64,000 bases of DNA from Phylloscopus collybita (taxonomy: Eukaryota > Chordata > Aves > Passeriformes > Phylloscopidae): positions 744,001-808,000 of the forward strand of contig JAJNNQ010000044.1 in assembly GCA_027886175.1 (NCBI GenBank), in the 5' to 3' direction. Shown here one piece after another: positions 20,015 through 31,688 of the stretch. The stretch's first letter is position 1. Each line of letters starts with the position of its first letter. The notes under the pieces are model-generated. The model was not told the origin of the DNA. It saw only the letters and a list, made by a program, of their open reading frames with translations, and ran no database searches. Position numbers and translations under genes: made by a program.

Positions 20015-20549
20015 GACCCCTCTGACACAGAGAGCTTTGCAGCCCACAGGCTGTCGCAGTGTAACCAAGTTCATCCCAGGGAGTCGCCTGGAGAGACACC
20101 TTTGTGATCAGGGCGAGTAAAGTGATTTGAGCCTTTGCTCCCTCCCACAGATTGTTCTTCCCCAGTTTGCAGTGGAGTTTATCAGTTACATTGTGTTGGT
20201 TTGTTATTGGTCCCAGTTCTTAGCCCTACCCTCAGGTTACTGTATAAAAGTCGAGCTTTCCCGAGCTTCTGGGTTCCTCAGACCTCGGTTTTCCTGATCT
20301 TGGTGCCTCGGACCCTCAGGAGCTCCACAATAAAGAAGGCTGGAGAAAAGAGAAACCCATCTCATGAGCTTATTCCTGCACTACCTGATCCTCCCTGGAG
20401 CGAGGCTGCCTCGGCAGCCTCTCACAAAGAGCTGAGATCGCTTTCCCCACCTGAGAGTGCCTGTGTGCCAGGTGTACCAGGGTGCCTTTTTAAAGGTGCT
20501 TCTACCAGGGACAGTTGTGGCACCTTGAAGACCTCAGACAGCTGTGACA
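19951..20549 (+). repeat. 3' LTR of the beta/alpharetrovirus-like ERV
   Basis: It begins TGTGGTAGTC directly after the polypurine run AGAAGGGGGAGT, has TATAAAAG at 20243-20250 and AATAAA at 20329-20334, and most likely ends ...CTGTGACA at 20549. From 20550 the sequence is the interior of R2 copy D, so the six bases after the LTR would be GAGACC. The matching duplication cannot be checked because the 5' LTR is missing. Confidence 0.7.
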
Positions 20550-22830
20550 GAGACCCATCACGATCAGTTCCATCTCGCTAAGACTGTTCTCCGGGATTTT
20601 AACAGCTACATTGACTAAGGCGTGCCCCCTCAACCCAAGGCAAAGAGGCTTCAAAGCAGCAGGACACTGAAAACCTGAAACTCCTGAAAACTATAATTTG
20701 GTCAGCCAAAAGAGAACACAGACCCCTGGGTGTTGTATTCGTGGACATTGCTAAGGCTTTTGACACCGTAAGCCACCAGCACATTCTACATGGTCGGCAG
20801 CAAAGGGGAGTGGATCCCCACATCGTCAGCTTGGTGAGCAATATGTATGAAAACATCTGTCTATATATCACCACAAAGAAGACACAAATGGACCACATCC
20901 AGATCCGAGCTGGAGTAAAACAGGATGACCAATGTCACACTTTTTATTTAATCTGGCAATGGATCCCCTATTGTGTGAGCTGGAAGAGAGCAGCAAAGGG
21001 CACCACCGAGGACTGAGCAGCGTCACAGTGATGCCATTTGCGGATGATCTGGTTTTATTGAGCAATTCCCAGGAAGACATGAAGAAAAACATCAAGATAT
21101 TAGAGACCTACTAAATCTCACTGGTCTCAAAATACAAGGGGGAAAGTGTCACAGCTTCTACATCAAGCTGACAAAAGACTCCTACACCATCAACGACTGT
21201 GCTGGCTGGATTATAAATGACACACCCCTAAACATGATTCACCACCCTGGTGAATCTGAGAAATACCTGGGCCTGCAGATTGACCCCTGGACTGGGATAG
21301 CAAAATCCAACCTCTCTACAAAACTCAAATTCTGGCTCAAACAAATTGATAAAGCTTCACTTAAACCTCTACAGAAAATCGATATCCTCAGAACATATAC
21401 CATCCCTCGACTGACCTACCTGGCTGACCATTCAGACCTGAAAGCAAGGTTCCTAGAGACTCTTGACCAAAAAATTGGTACGGCAGTCAAGGAATGACTG
21501 CATTTACCTTTGTGTACCTGGGATGCCATCCTCTACTTGAGCACAAAGGATGGCGATTTGGGCATCACCAAATTGGCAAGACTGATCCCTAGCATGCAAG
21601 CTCAAAGACTGCATAGAATCGCCCAGTCTTCAGACAAAACCATGAAGATGTTCCTAGAGAAAGACCAAAGGGAACAAATGCATAAGAAACTGTGGATGCA
21701 AGCTGGAGGGGACAGGGAGAAGATACCTTCCATTTGGGTAACCAAACCATCTAATTCATATAGTGCAGACATAACTTTGGAGTGCAAAGCACCATCCCTA
21801 AAAAGCAAATTTCCTAAACTATGTCATTGGAGAAAGAGTGATTTTGATAAATGGACTAAATGAGCGTCCCAGGACTGTGGGATTGTAAATCTTGGAGGGG
21901 ACAAAATTAGTAACATTTGGCTACAATATTATAGAGGCATACCTCACAGGAAGCTCCTGACTGCTTTACAACTTAGAGCCAGTTCTACCCCACAAGAGAA
22001 TTCCTGACCAGAAGTAGACAGGATAAGTGCATCAAGACATGTAGACACTGTGAGGTGGACAATGAAACCTGTGCCCATTTCATCAGCAACTGCCCCATAA
22101 CTCAGGATGCTAGAACCAAGAGGCACAATTACATCTGCAAAGTGCTGTTGGAAGAGGTGAAGAAGAAGGACTGGATGGTGTTTCAAGAACAGCACATAAG
22201 GGATACCAACAAGGAATTATACAAACCAGATTTGGAGTTTGTGAAAGATGCCCCTGCATTCATTGTGGATGTGACAGTACCATATGAAGCAGCCAAAACA
22301 TTGCTGGAAGAGGCTGCTGCTGAGAAAGTGAATAAGTACAAACATCTGACAAAAGAGATAAAAAGTCTCACCAACACAAAGGACATGGTTTTTATGGACT
22401 TCCCCCTTGGAGTGCAGGGGAAATGGCACCATGGAAACTTTGAATTTTGGGAGCTCTTGGCCTTTCTAAATCAAGGCAATAGAAGACTGCCTGGTCTCTA
22501 TCCTCCATTGTGCTCGTGTCATCTGTGGACATTGTGCATATGTTTGCTAGTAGATCTAAGAATTGCAATCTATTGTAATGGGTTTTAAGTTTTGTAACCT
22601 ATTCTGTAATGATTATTTTACAACATTTATCAATTCATTTCTATGGGAGCTAGGGGTGCAGGGCAGCCACAAGCCTGAAGGATGCAGACAGAAGTAGGGA
22701 CAGGACCCGATATTTCATAACACGTCAATTAACACCTGGGTTGGACCAATTTACAGGATTTGTCCAAGGTGGATGAGCCACCTTTACCTAACTCAGAAAA
22801 GGAATGTATAGTATTTATATGTGTTCAAAA
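20550..22830 (+). mobile_element. R2-type non-LTR retrotransposon, copy D (5' part missing)
   Basis: From the middle of the reverse transcriptase to the 3' end, on the opposite strand to copies A-C. The 3' untranslated region (about 22589-22830) has the same closing motif as B and C: GAGCCACCTTTACCTAACTC, GAAAAGGAATGTATA and ATGTGTTCAAAA. What follows (GAGAGTCAGGCAGAGCC) is not 28S sequence. The 5' break is the end of the ERV LTR at 20549. Confidence 0.87.
20553..22588 (+). pseudogene. R2 reverse transcriptase and endonuclease remains, copy D
   Basis: Starts in RPITI (20551 onward), then NPRQRGFKAAG, motif A FVDIAKAFDTVSHQHI (about 20733-20780), catalytic FADDLVLLS (about 21037-21063), YLGLQIDPWTGI (21264-21299) and the C-terminal region LGITKLARLIPSMQAQRLH. 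The CCHC knuckle (CRHCEVDNETCAHFISNC) and endonuclease KELYKPDLEF...IVDVTV are near 22040-22275. There are frameshifts near 20925 and stops at 21111, 21494, 21861 and 22005. The protein is about three-quarters identical by eye to copy C over the endonuclease block. Confidence 0.85.
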
Positions 22831-22832
22831 GA

Positions 22833-22950
22833 GAGTCAGGCAGAGCCAGGCAGGAGGCAGAGCTGTCAGCAAAGGAAGGGGCCAGAGAGGTGGGGCAGCT
22901 GGGGGTGATGACAGCCTACAGGGACAGAGGTGCAGGGCATGGACACAGTG
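22833..22950 (+). repeat. Duplicated segment shared with 45850-45985
   Basis: The stretch with CAGAGCTGTCAGCAAAGGAA, GGGGGTGATGACAGCCTACA and GGGACAGAGG.GCAGGGCATGGACAC recurs at 45850-45985 a few kilobases upstream of the olfactory receptor gene. This points to a segmental duplication of olfactory receptor flanking DNA. No coding function is seen. Confidence 0.75.
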
Positions 22951-22959
22951 CAACAACTG

Positions 22960-23440
22960 GGACCACACTGGGGGTGACTGGGGTCACACTGGGATCATAC
23001 TGGAAGTGACCAGGAGCAGGCTGAGGGCAACTGGGACTGTGTTGGGGAAACTGAGATTTACAGGGAGTGAGTGGAATCCTGCTAGAGGTGACTGGGAGTG
23101 GCTATGAGCAACTGGAATCATGCTGCAAGCCACTGGGAGTAACTGGGAGTGAGTGGAAACACACTGGGGCACACTGGGATATACTGGGAGAGACCAGCAG
23201 AGACTGGGATCACAGAGGAACCATAAAGGAAGTGACTGGAATAAGAGTGGAAGTATCTGGGAGTGACTGGAACCATACTGAGTGACTGGGAGCAACTGGG
23301 ACCACACTGGGGACAAATGGCACTGTACTGACAGTGACAGGTTTCAGACTGGAATCATACTGGGAAGGATCGGAACCGTAGTTGGAGTGACTGGGATCAT
23401 ACTGGGGATGACTGGGAGCCACAGGACCCATGCTGGGAGT
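22960..23440 (+). repeat. Minisatellite, ACTGGGA/GTGACTGGG type
   Basis: Degenerate tandem repeats built from ACTGGGA(G/T)(T/C)-containing units (GTGACTGGG, ATCATACTGGGA, CACACTGGG), about 11 bp with higher-order spacing near 22-33 bp. Long frames across it are a product of the repeat. Confidence 0.8.
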
Positions 23441-24180
23441 GACCTTCCCCTGGAGGAAACTGGCCCAGCTGGGGCTCCAGGTTGTTCTCCCCCAAGGCTG
23501 CTCAGGTCCTGCTGCCACCCAGGAGCACAAAGAAGTGAGGGGCAGGGGACAGTTGAGGGACAAGGGACAGCCGAGGGACACAGAACGGCTGAGGGACAGG
23601 GGACAGCCAAGGGACACAGCCTGAGTGAGGGGCACTGAGCTACAGCACTTTGGGCTGTTGTGCCCAGGCTGTTGCCCTTGGGCTCCCAGCACAGGCCAAG
23701 GGGGGAGAATCCCCTCCAGAAACTGTTGTTTGCTTTAAGCTTTGCTCTGGAACATTCCCAAGGAGCCACCTGCAGGGGCTGGAGCCCGGCCGGGAGCCAC
23801 CAAAGCCGCTTGGGCCATGCCCTCCTGCCCCAGGCAGGGCAGGGAACAGCCAAGGAAAGGCTTGTGCTGGGCTCAGGGCAGGGACTGGGAACTCCCCTGG
23901 CACTCCCCAGAGCCAGCCTGGCAAAAGGATTGGGATTGATGTCCCATGGAATCCCAGCAGGGAGTCCTTCTCATCTCACTGCTGTCATTGGATTGATCAT
24001 CAATTCAAATCCTTTCCCCATGGAATTCCTATGGCAGTGGGTTGGGGGGAAATCCATCCATGGAATTCTCACCTGACTGAGATGAGAGTGAGATCCAGCC
24101 ATGGAAATTCCCTGGGAATTCCTGCATTCTCAACTCCCTGATTTCTGAATCCCACAGTCCCATAGGAATTCCCCTTCCCC
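23441..24180. other. No gene recognised (23.4-24.2 kb)
   Basis: A short GGGACAGCCGAGGGACACAG-type tandem array (23540-23625) and GC-rich unique DNA. I see no alpha-3 or other MHC exon downstream of the alpha-2 exon. Confidence 0.5.
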
Positions 24181-24192
24181 TCCCACAACCAC

Positions 24193-24467
24193 CTTTGTGC
24201 TCCAGAGCCTCCCAACCATATCTGATGTATTTTGGGGGCTCTTCCACACAGGTGTGTCCCAGGTGATGCTTCATCTGCTCTACCATGATCCCTTTGGATT
24301 CCCAGCACCTCTGGGTGGTCCAGGTGGCACCATGGGACACTGCAAAGCTGCTGGATCCCAGCTGGAAGGAGATGAAATCCTACCCATCGTAGCTGTACCG
24401 GTGGGATCCATGGATTCCCCGTTGGGCAGGAGGTCACAGCTGGAAACCACATGCATTGTGTGGAGAC
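24193..24467 (-). pseudogene. MHC class I alpha-2 domain pseudo-exon
   Basis: A 275-bp exon-like block with a splice acceptor (TTCCCAG before 24467) and donor (AAAG then GT at 24192). Read on the minus strand it has VVSSCDLL, SYDG then a stop, DFISFQLGSS, TQRCWES, HHLGHTC and YIRYGWEAL, the layout of an avian class I alpha-2 domain with both disulphide cysteines. It has an in-frame stop and a shift near the start. Class I molecules present peptides to T cells; this one cannot be made. Confidence 0.8.
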
Positions 24468-24494
24468 CTGGGAATGAGGAGAGAACAGACCCAC

Positions 24495-25323
24495 TGTGAG
24501 AAATTAAGTTGTGATTTGTGTCAATCAAATAGCATGTGTGTCTGCAGGCAATGTGGACAAAGACCATGAGATTATTATAAAGAGAAGTTTTTCAGCTAAG
24601 TAAGGCATGGAAGTGGGGCTTAACAAGACAGCTATACAACAGTAGGCTTTTAACTAACAGTTTATTGTAACAACAAAATTGTAACTGTTTGCAAGTAATT
24701 AAACTCTTTTGTAGTATAAGTTTTAAACTATTCTTTGTACAAGTTATAAATCAGTTTTTGTACAGAAGAATTTGCAATCCTTTAATAAGGGGAAATAACA
24801 CTAACAAACCAAAAGGCTCTACAAAGATATCTTTAAGCATGCTGACTTTTAAGGTTTTGTAATAAGTGAGAGAGGGGCCCCATGCAGACAGGTGTTGGGG
24901 TGTACTAGCTTAAGTTGTGTAATAACCAAGAAAAAGCTTGCAAAATGTATGCTGACTAACAGAATATAAATATGCTTGTTTAAGCGAACGGTATAACCAA
25001 AAATAGTAACAGCAGAAAAAGATATTTTAAAAAAAGAATGAGAGGCTGGAGAAACATCAGAAGACCATCTCAGACCAACTCCCCAGCAAATCTTCAGAAA
25101 CCACAACTGCTGATTATGAAGAAAAGCAAGTAGAAAATAACTGAAAACTTGGGAAGTGAAGTGCCTGGAATGGTATAAGAAGACAGAGAGCAGGTCTGTG
25201 TGTTGCTTGGGGCAGAGACCCCCGTGCACCCCGCGCTGTCATTGCTCATCCTTTTATCGAACAAATTAATAAATTGGCTGTATTGCTTGATGAATTGGCA
25301 AGTCTAGCTTTTCATTTATTACA
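24495..25323 (+). repeat. Solo LTR (829 bp) inside the MHC class I pseudogene intron
   Basis: Starts TGTGAGAAATTAAG, ends TTCATTTATTACA, with a TATA-like GGTATAAGAAG near 25172 and AATAAA at 25268. Flanking DNA on both sides aligns to the continuous MHC intron at 51330-51453, which shows the insertion point. Target duplication is imperfect (CCAC/CCAT), as expected for an old insertion. Confidence 0.72.
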
Positions 25324-28300
25324 CCATGGAATGCTGTCCCAGTCCTACTGGAAAACAATTAGAGATCGCCCAGGACCCTTTGCACACAGGCTTGGAGGCA
25401 GAAAAGGATGCAGAGGTTGGTTTGAAACCCTCGGAGAAACTGAGATACATAAAGTCACACAGACATGAAGTGGGAATGTAAGTTTTAGTTTTAGGTGAGT
25501 AAAAATGTGCCTTAAGTGCCTTAAGCAAATGAGAGACTGTATTAGTTGATAGAAAAGCCCTAAATTTCAGTTTTAAGTTCAGTAGCATTACCTTTTGCCA
25601 AGTTAACTAAGTCCTAGACATAATATAAACATGACATAGCATTGCTAACACTGCTGGACAGAATAGACAGGCTATAGGCATAAGCCTTGTGTGAGAAATG
25701 ATGAGCATTGTTGCACAACTGTGTTAGAGCAGGATAGGTGCAAAAAGACAGGAATAGCATCGTGTTTGTAGCTGGTTGGATGATTTATGAACAGAATGCA
25801 TTGTATTGGGGCTGCTGCTGCTGCTGCTTGGGACATGGGGACTCTATGCTAGAAGGCATTTTGCATAATGGCATGGACTGTAACACTCTGACCTTCGTGG
25901 GACTGATGTAGCCCTGTCATAAACTACTTTTCCAACAAGCAGCAGCCTCTCTTGTTCCTTGGCTGGCCCACTCAAACTTGCCAGCTGTGCATCAGCAATG
26001 TGCCCACTGCTCCTGCCTACAGCCACTCCTTCCCTGGCAGCGACAGCTGGAGCTGCTCCTGCCACCGGCCAGCTCCTTTGCCTGGAGTCCCTTCCCGTGC
26101 TGGCAGGACAAGCTCCCTCTTGCCTTGAGCCAAATGCCTGCCTGCACCTTGGGCTGGCTTGGCCAGGTCTCTTTGTCCAAGCATTTGACTCCCAGGCTTC
26201 TGCCCCAGCCCAGGGACATTTCTTATTTCCATCCCTGCGGCGGGGAAAAATGGGCAACTGAGTAACCAAATCAATATGATTTGTGCTATTCACTGACTTT
26301 TGACTGCAGTAAACTCCCACCGTAGGGTTCCTTTTGCAGACTCTGACTACCAGTTATTTCTTACTGGAATATGACTGTATGCTAGTAGGAATATGACAGT
26401 GGAATATGACAAGTATTCCCTTGCCCCCTCAGACCATAGGCCTTCACCCAGCTCAACTATGACTGCAACAGACTCCCACTGCAGGGTCCAGCTGCAGACC
26501 CAGACTGACCTCACAGCAGTAAGTGTCTCTCCCATTTGGTCAATCTTCTAGTCTTCCCAAGCTGTTCTTGCAATGCCTTCAATTCCTTCTTCCTCAGGCT
26601 CTTCCCCTGATTAGCCACCCTGTCCTTTTATCAAACTCAAAACACAGCTGTGCCTTATCAGAGAAGTCCACGGTTCTTCAGACCATGCCCTGTGTCTCTG
26701 CAGATGCAATATATTTCCCAGCTCAGCCCTTCCCCGTGGCTCAAGGCTGTGCTCTCCCACCATTCAAGATCATTTCCACCTGTAACTTCTTCTCTTAAAA
26801 ATATATCAGTTATAACTACCTGAAAACGTTGAGATAATAAATTCCAAACTTTCATAGATTTCTAACAGTAAAATGAAACAAAGGGGAGGTAAAATTATGA
26901 GCTCTTTCACCAAAGGAGTTGGAATGTGAAAACCAGGATAGAAGCAAAATGAGACTGTATTGACAAACCTAAAGCTGGGAAGAAACAGCATCCCACAACA
27001 AGGATGGACAACGACACTCCATCAAGAAAAAGGCCAGACCACTTAGAGTAAGGTCCTCAAAGGTCCTTCCACTCAAGCTTAAGGACATCAACCGGTGTAG
27101 AGAACCCCTAGAAAACACAGAAAAGCCCAAACAGTCCTGCCTCCTGCACAGCCTTTACAGCCACAACCCATGGGTATCAGGATGCATGAAAAAAAAAACC
27201 AAACACTGAACAACCCACCAGTAAAAGCTATAATAACTCAGACTGAACAACACCCAAACCTGCCACAAACAAATTTTGACAGCAATAAAGCTTAACAAGA
27301 TGAACTCAACAGAACTCCGCCCCAAAAGGACTCCAAATTAGTAAAATGTAGCTCAGTTATTACTTTAGAAAACTGAAGGTACCTCTACCAAAGCTCCAAG
27401 TCAAGCATTACACTGAATATAGCTGTGACCTCTATAAAACTGGGATAAGGCACCGTCCAAACTGAAACCCAGCACACGTAAAATCCACCAAACCAACCCA
27501 TTGAAACTTAGCCTTGCTCAACAGAAGCATCATACCCTTGGACCTTATGTAAATACAACTGCAAATCAGTACCTCCAGAAGTTCTAGATACCACAAGGTG
27601 TGGCTTATTCTGTTGTTATTAACACACACAAAAAAAAGGAAAAGTGAACAATCCATAAGTAAAATAACAGCGTGATGGTATACTGGAGGGATAAAAGTCT
27701 CAACAAGCATATTAAACTCATGTGTAAATCAGTTGTAAGAAAAATCCACGGCAACTGCAAATTTCACCCAAACAAGAATTTAGTAAAACTTCTCAAAGGG
27801 CAAAGTTACTGAAAACAAATATAATAATGTGTAATTTGGCAGACTGCCGAGCAGCTGAAGAGCTTCTTGCAATTGTATTTTGTGTAATTTCATCTGGCAC
27901 ATTTGTTAATATTCTTATGAGAGAGATCAGACCATGTTGAAATCTTTGATAGGTAATAAGGCACTTAATTTATTGCTTCTTATCTCTCCAGCAACCTTAA
28001 AACTGCAAAAAATTAGAATTTGTTCAAAAAACAAATTCAATCAAAAGAACCCCCCATATCAACAGGCTTTCAAGGTAAACTGCATCCTCCTCCAGCTACA
28101 AACAGGTGTTAAGGAGCAGTACATCACAGCTGCTTCAGTTGGAATTGTCTTATTTCTAAAAAAAAAAAGTATACTTTGAAATTTAGGGAAGTATCTTTTA
28201 ATGAAACTTAAGAATAATTTTGAATTAAACAACTCTTAAACCTAATAGAAACTAAGCTGAAGAGAACTTAGCATCCGGATACTAGAGCAATGACACATCA

Positions 28301-28535
28301 CTTAACAGCACTCTAAGCTAAACATAGTGCAGCTTAATTATGCTGAGCTCTATCAACCAACCCTTAATTTATATTAAAATATAAATACTGCTACTGTCTT
28401 CTTTGAGATTTCTGAGGAGGTCTTTTCATTTTTCTGCGAAGCTCTGTGCTCTTGGATCTTTTCTATCTGGACTGCCTAAACAGGATTATTTGTCTTCCAA
28501 GTTAATTTTAGAGTGGTAAGTGCATCCATGACTCC
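25324..28535. other. Gene-poor, AT-rich stretch
   Basis: 25324-25480 (minus) is MHC class I intron DNA homologous to 51330-51420. The rest has no recognisable exon, RNA gene or mobile element. A CTG run (25811-25830), a GC-rich patch (25940-26230) and poly-A tracts (27188, 28159) are the only marks. The near-repeated phrase GGAATATGACTGTATGCTAG / GGAATATGACAGTGGAATATGAC lies at 26365-26410. Confidence 0.5.
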
Positions 28536-29276
28536 TGAAAGAAATTAGCCCCAGGTTATGCACTCCCGAGTTGTACTGTTACACTGTTTTGCTGTAAAAT
28601 TAAAGTTGCACTGTTACTTGCCTGTTTTAAACTGTTCATGTTGAATCTGTACCCTGAATTTCTGTTTGTTATGTCCAAGTTCTGTACCCTTTCTCCCTAA
28701 ATCCTGGGCTTTCCCCTCTCCACCGACGAAAGCCCGCACGCCGCCGCCTTGTCGCTCCCCCCTGCAACTTCCTGCTGCCCCCTGCTGCTTCCCGCTGCTT
28801 CCTGCTGCTCCCTGCCTGCCTGCCGTCGAGCTGTGGGCTCCGCCCAATATGGAGATCAAGGAACTCCCATGGTGCCTGGCTGCGGCCGAGAGTCCAGTTG
28901 GAGCTAGAAAAGCCCCTGAGACAGCGAGCCGACACAGAAACTGGACCTAAGAAGGACAAAACTGGGCGAGGCACACGTCCAGCTACCTGCAGGCAGCAGG
29001 TATTCTTTTGTTACTTTCTCGCCATGACCTGAAAGGAACTGGAGAGAGGTGACGCCCCTGGACCACACGAGCCAAAGGGATTCTATGGGAACCCCCGTGA
29101 GGAAGGAATCCCGACTCTGCAGCAGCACCAGCAGCAGCAGATTCAATTGCACCTCCTCCTCCGTGGTGTCTACTGGGAGCAGCGGCGGCGTGCGCAGCCC
29201 CTCGGGCCCCCTACCCAGAGCTGATTTCTAATAAAGGCTTTTTCAAAGGAGCTGGTCTCCTGGCCAATTTATAACA
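28536..29276 (+). repeat. 5' LTR of the gammaretrovirus-like provirus
   Basis: 741 bp, TGAAAGAAATTAG...ATTTATAACA, with AATAAA at 29230-29235. It contains short CCTGCTGCTTCC-type tandem repeats (28770-28825). Confidence 0.92.
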
Positions 29277-29279
29277 AAT

Positions 29280-29297
29280 TGGGGGCTCGTCCGGGAT
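29280..29297 (+). promoter_or_regulatory. Primer binding site, tRNA-Pro
   Basis: TGGGGGCTCGTCCGGGAT, three bases after the LTR, is the exact complement of the tRNA-Pro 3' end used by many gammaretroviruses. Confidence 0.93.
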
Positions 29298-30037
29298 GTG
29301 ACCACGCCTGAAGAGGACCGAGGACGGGACGGCCGACCGCCCTTTGGATCCCTAGGACAGCTGGTTACACCGGACCCAAGAAGACAGCCTGGGATCGGAC
29401 AGCGCGTAGGAGCGCCGGTAAAGTATAGCCGGTGGCGGGAGTGGAGACGAGCGAGTGGTGTGTGAGTGAGACAAAGACCGGTAGCTTGGATCTTTGAAGC
29501 GAGTGTGGACCTCCCAGTACCGCGTTTTCAGTCTCCCGCGAGGGAACTGGCCGGGAACAGAGGGAAGCGAAAGGAGAACGGTGTGAAAGAGGCGTCTCCA
29601 GGGGCATAGGCGCCCCCCTCCGGGCGTGCGGAGGTAATTTAGAGAGTGAGTGGCACGTCACAGAGTGTATGATTGTAGGATAGGCCCGCCCCATTCTAGA
29701 ATCTACGGAGGCAGGCTGCTCAGGCTGATCCAAGCGTGCGGAAAGCCTGGAGCCGTGGGTGTAGCACGCACCACACTGGCTGAGGTTACGGCCCGGGGTA
29801 TCCACGGGTTGGGATACTGGCTGGGGTAGCTGGCGGGGTGTGGGGAGTGAGAGAGGGTACTGGCCGAGTTACGGCCCGGGGTGTCCAGGCGAGGAAGGGG
29901 TGTTGGCTGGGGTAGTGACTGAATCTCTAAGGGCGAGATATCAGGCTACTGACAGGGCACTCTGAGCACTGGCAGGAGTGGTGCCACTGGGGCCACTGAC
30001 GGGTGTTCGTAGAGTGAGTGAAGATTACCTAGTGAGA
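29298..30037 (+). other. Proviral leader (packaging region), non-coding
   Basis: About 740 bp between primer site and gag, GC-rich with repeated GGC(T/C)GGGGTA and ACGGCCCGGGGT phrases (29780-29900). It has the length and position of a retroviral leader. No gene is seen. Confidence 0.6.
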
Positions 30038-31345
30038 ATGGGAGGATACATAAGTAAGCAAAAACCACCTGAGGAGGAAAAGGGGAAGATAAAGAACATT
30101 CCCCCAGATAGTCCATTAGGACAAATGTTGGAACTATGGGATACTGATGAGGCCACTAAAAATTTGAGCAAGGTTAAAATGATTCATTATTGTATTGAGG
30201 TTTGGCCCACTTTGAATTTGCCTGGAGGATGGCCGTGGTGTGGAACTAAGGACCCCTGGATGTGCTCGCAATTAAACCAGTATCTGAAATCCCGAGGGGA
30301 CTCAGATACTGAGCAGATCCTTTATGCTGCCTGCTGGCAGAGACACAGAACTGAAAGTGAAACAGTTAAGATTTGTAAGCTACAAGAGGGAAAGAGGAGA
30401 AATGAAAAAGAGAAAAAGGAGGAAAGCAGTCACCATTGGGACCCTCTTGATTATTTGCCTGCTCCTCCTGTTTACCCTGGGATACCCCAAACTGTCCCTG
30501 CTAACCCTCCAGCTTTACCTGTGAACCCCTTCCCATCTCTCCAAACCATGATCCCTATTCCTTCTTCAGCTTGCTCCCCAACCGGATTAACCCCTACAGC
30601 TCCACCCTCTCTACCACCTCAGTCTAACCCGACTGTCTTGAGTACTAACCCCTTCTACTCTTCAACTCTATCCTCGACCTCTCCTAGCACTGGCCGAGGC
30701 CACTCCCCCTCACCATCTACTGTCCCTGCACCCCCAAACAACTGGGAGCTGGACTTGCCAGCCAATACTACTGATTTTGTGGAAACCCCAAAAGGACCCT
30801 ACTGTGGCACCAGGTCAAGAACAAAGCTCTTCCCCCTAAGGGAAGTCCCGATAAGTGGGGCAGCTGGGGATGCACCTCTGACAGCTTCAGAAGTTGGGGG
30901 CTTTAAGAAAGAGCTGGGAGGCCTGGTTGGGGACCTGGTGGGGGTGGCTGGCTGGGTGGATTGGTTCCTGAATCCTAATGTTTGCACCTGGAGTGAGATG
31001 AACTCTATTTTGGGTGCCTTGTTCAGCCCCAAGGAGATGGCCATGGTCCATGTCGCGGGGATGCAAGTCTGGGAACAGGGGAGCAGGTTTGGGCCCCGGG
31101 CAGGGGACGGGCTCCCGCGGGCGGATCCAGGGTGGGATCCAGGTGGAAAAGGGGAAGGGCAGAATGTGGGAGACTGTGGAACCCTGGTGGTGAGGGGCAT
31201 CGGAGGGTCTGTTCCCCGGGGTGGCAGCACCAGGCTGGCCTTTGATGGGACCCAGGGGGAATGGGACCCCAGCCACCTAGTTAAGCAGGGGAGGAGATTT
31301 CTGGTTACGTGGATCCCGACAGTCCCGAGGACCAAGTGCTGTTAG
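30038..31345 (+). pseudogene. Gag of the gammaretrovirus-like provirus (matrix, p12-like, capsid start; truncated)
   Basis: I chose the ATG at 30038 because it begins MGGYISK, a myristoylation signal typical of matrix; an in-frame ATG at 29978 only adds leader residues. Matrix-like sequence runs to about 30370 and contains VWPTLNLPGGWPWCGTKDPW. A long proline-rich region with PPVYPG (a late-domain-like motif) follows to about 30780. Capsid starts with LFPLREVPI and WSEMNSILGALFSPKEMAMVH. After about 31060 the frame no longer reads like capsid and it stops at 31345, so capsid C-terminus and nucleocapsid are lost. Confidence 0.82.
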
Positions 31346-31688
31346 AGGTGTAGTTCTGTGCTGGATCCTGGCCTGATATCAGGAAAAAGCTAGAAAATAG
31401 TAACCCATGCTGCTGTTTGGACTCAAGAAAAAGAGTGGACTGACGTTTCCCGTGTAAAAGGACCAGTATCACCTCCTCCTAACTATGGACAAAACCCAGA
31501 AAAATCCCCCACGAGTCTCCCCAAGTGGACTGCCATCCAACATCCTGCCAGCTGACAAAAGAAGAGAACCAATACGTGATGAACATGAGTTGAGAGAAAT
31601 AAAGAGGTTAGGGTTGTACCAAGGGAAGCAAGGGGAATGGTTAACCTCAGATAGATAAAAGTTTTTAAATAAAGCCCTAGCTTGAAAA
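31346..31688 (+). pseudogene. Collapsed pol segment between gag and integrase
   Basis: Two relics in different frames: a block near 31405-31470 (AAVWTQEKEW, then RVKGP) that resembles the end of integrase as found again at 32590-32645, and RDEHELREIKRLGLYQGKQGEW at 31578-31640, the linker just before integrase. Reverse transcriptase is absent. A repeated end-of-pol motif upstream of integrase points to recombination rather than a simple deletion. Confidence 0.6.

Larger units (their letters stand above)
9830..20549 (+). mobile_element. Beta/alpharetrovirus-like ERV, 5' truncated, interrupted by two later insertions
   Basis: In order on the plus strand: reverse transcriptase (9850-10864), RNase H and integrase (15268-16893), env surface part (17265-17840), env transmembrane part (19356-20014), a polypurine tract (about 19940-19950) and a 3' LTR (19951-20549). 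The 5' LTR, gag and most of protease are missing. The coding remains are split by a minus-strand provirus at 10871-15261 and by a solo LTR at 17874-19350. Multiple stops and frameshifts mark it as old. Confidence 0.82.

Noticed and set aside
26017..26320. Short frames around 25844-26320 as a gene
   Set aside because: Overlapping frames on both strands in a GC-rich patch, no domain or splice context.
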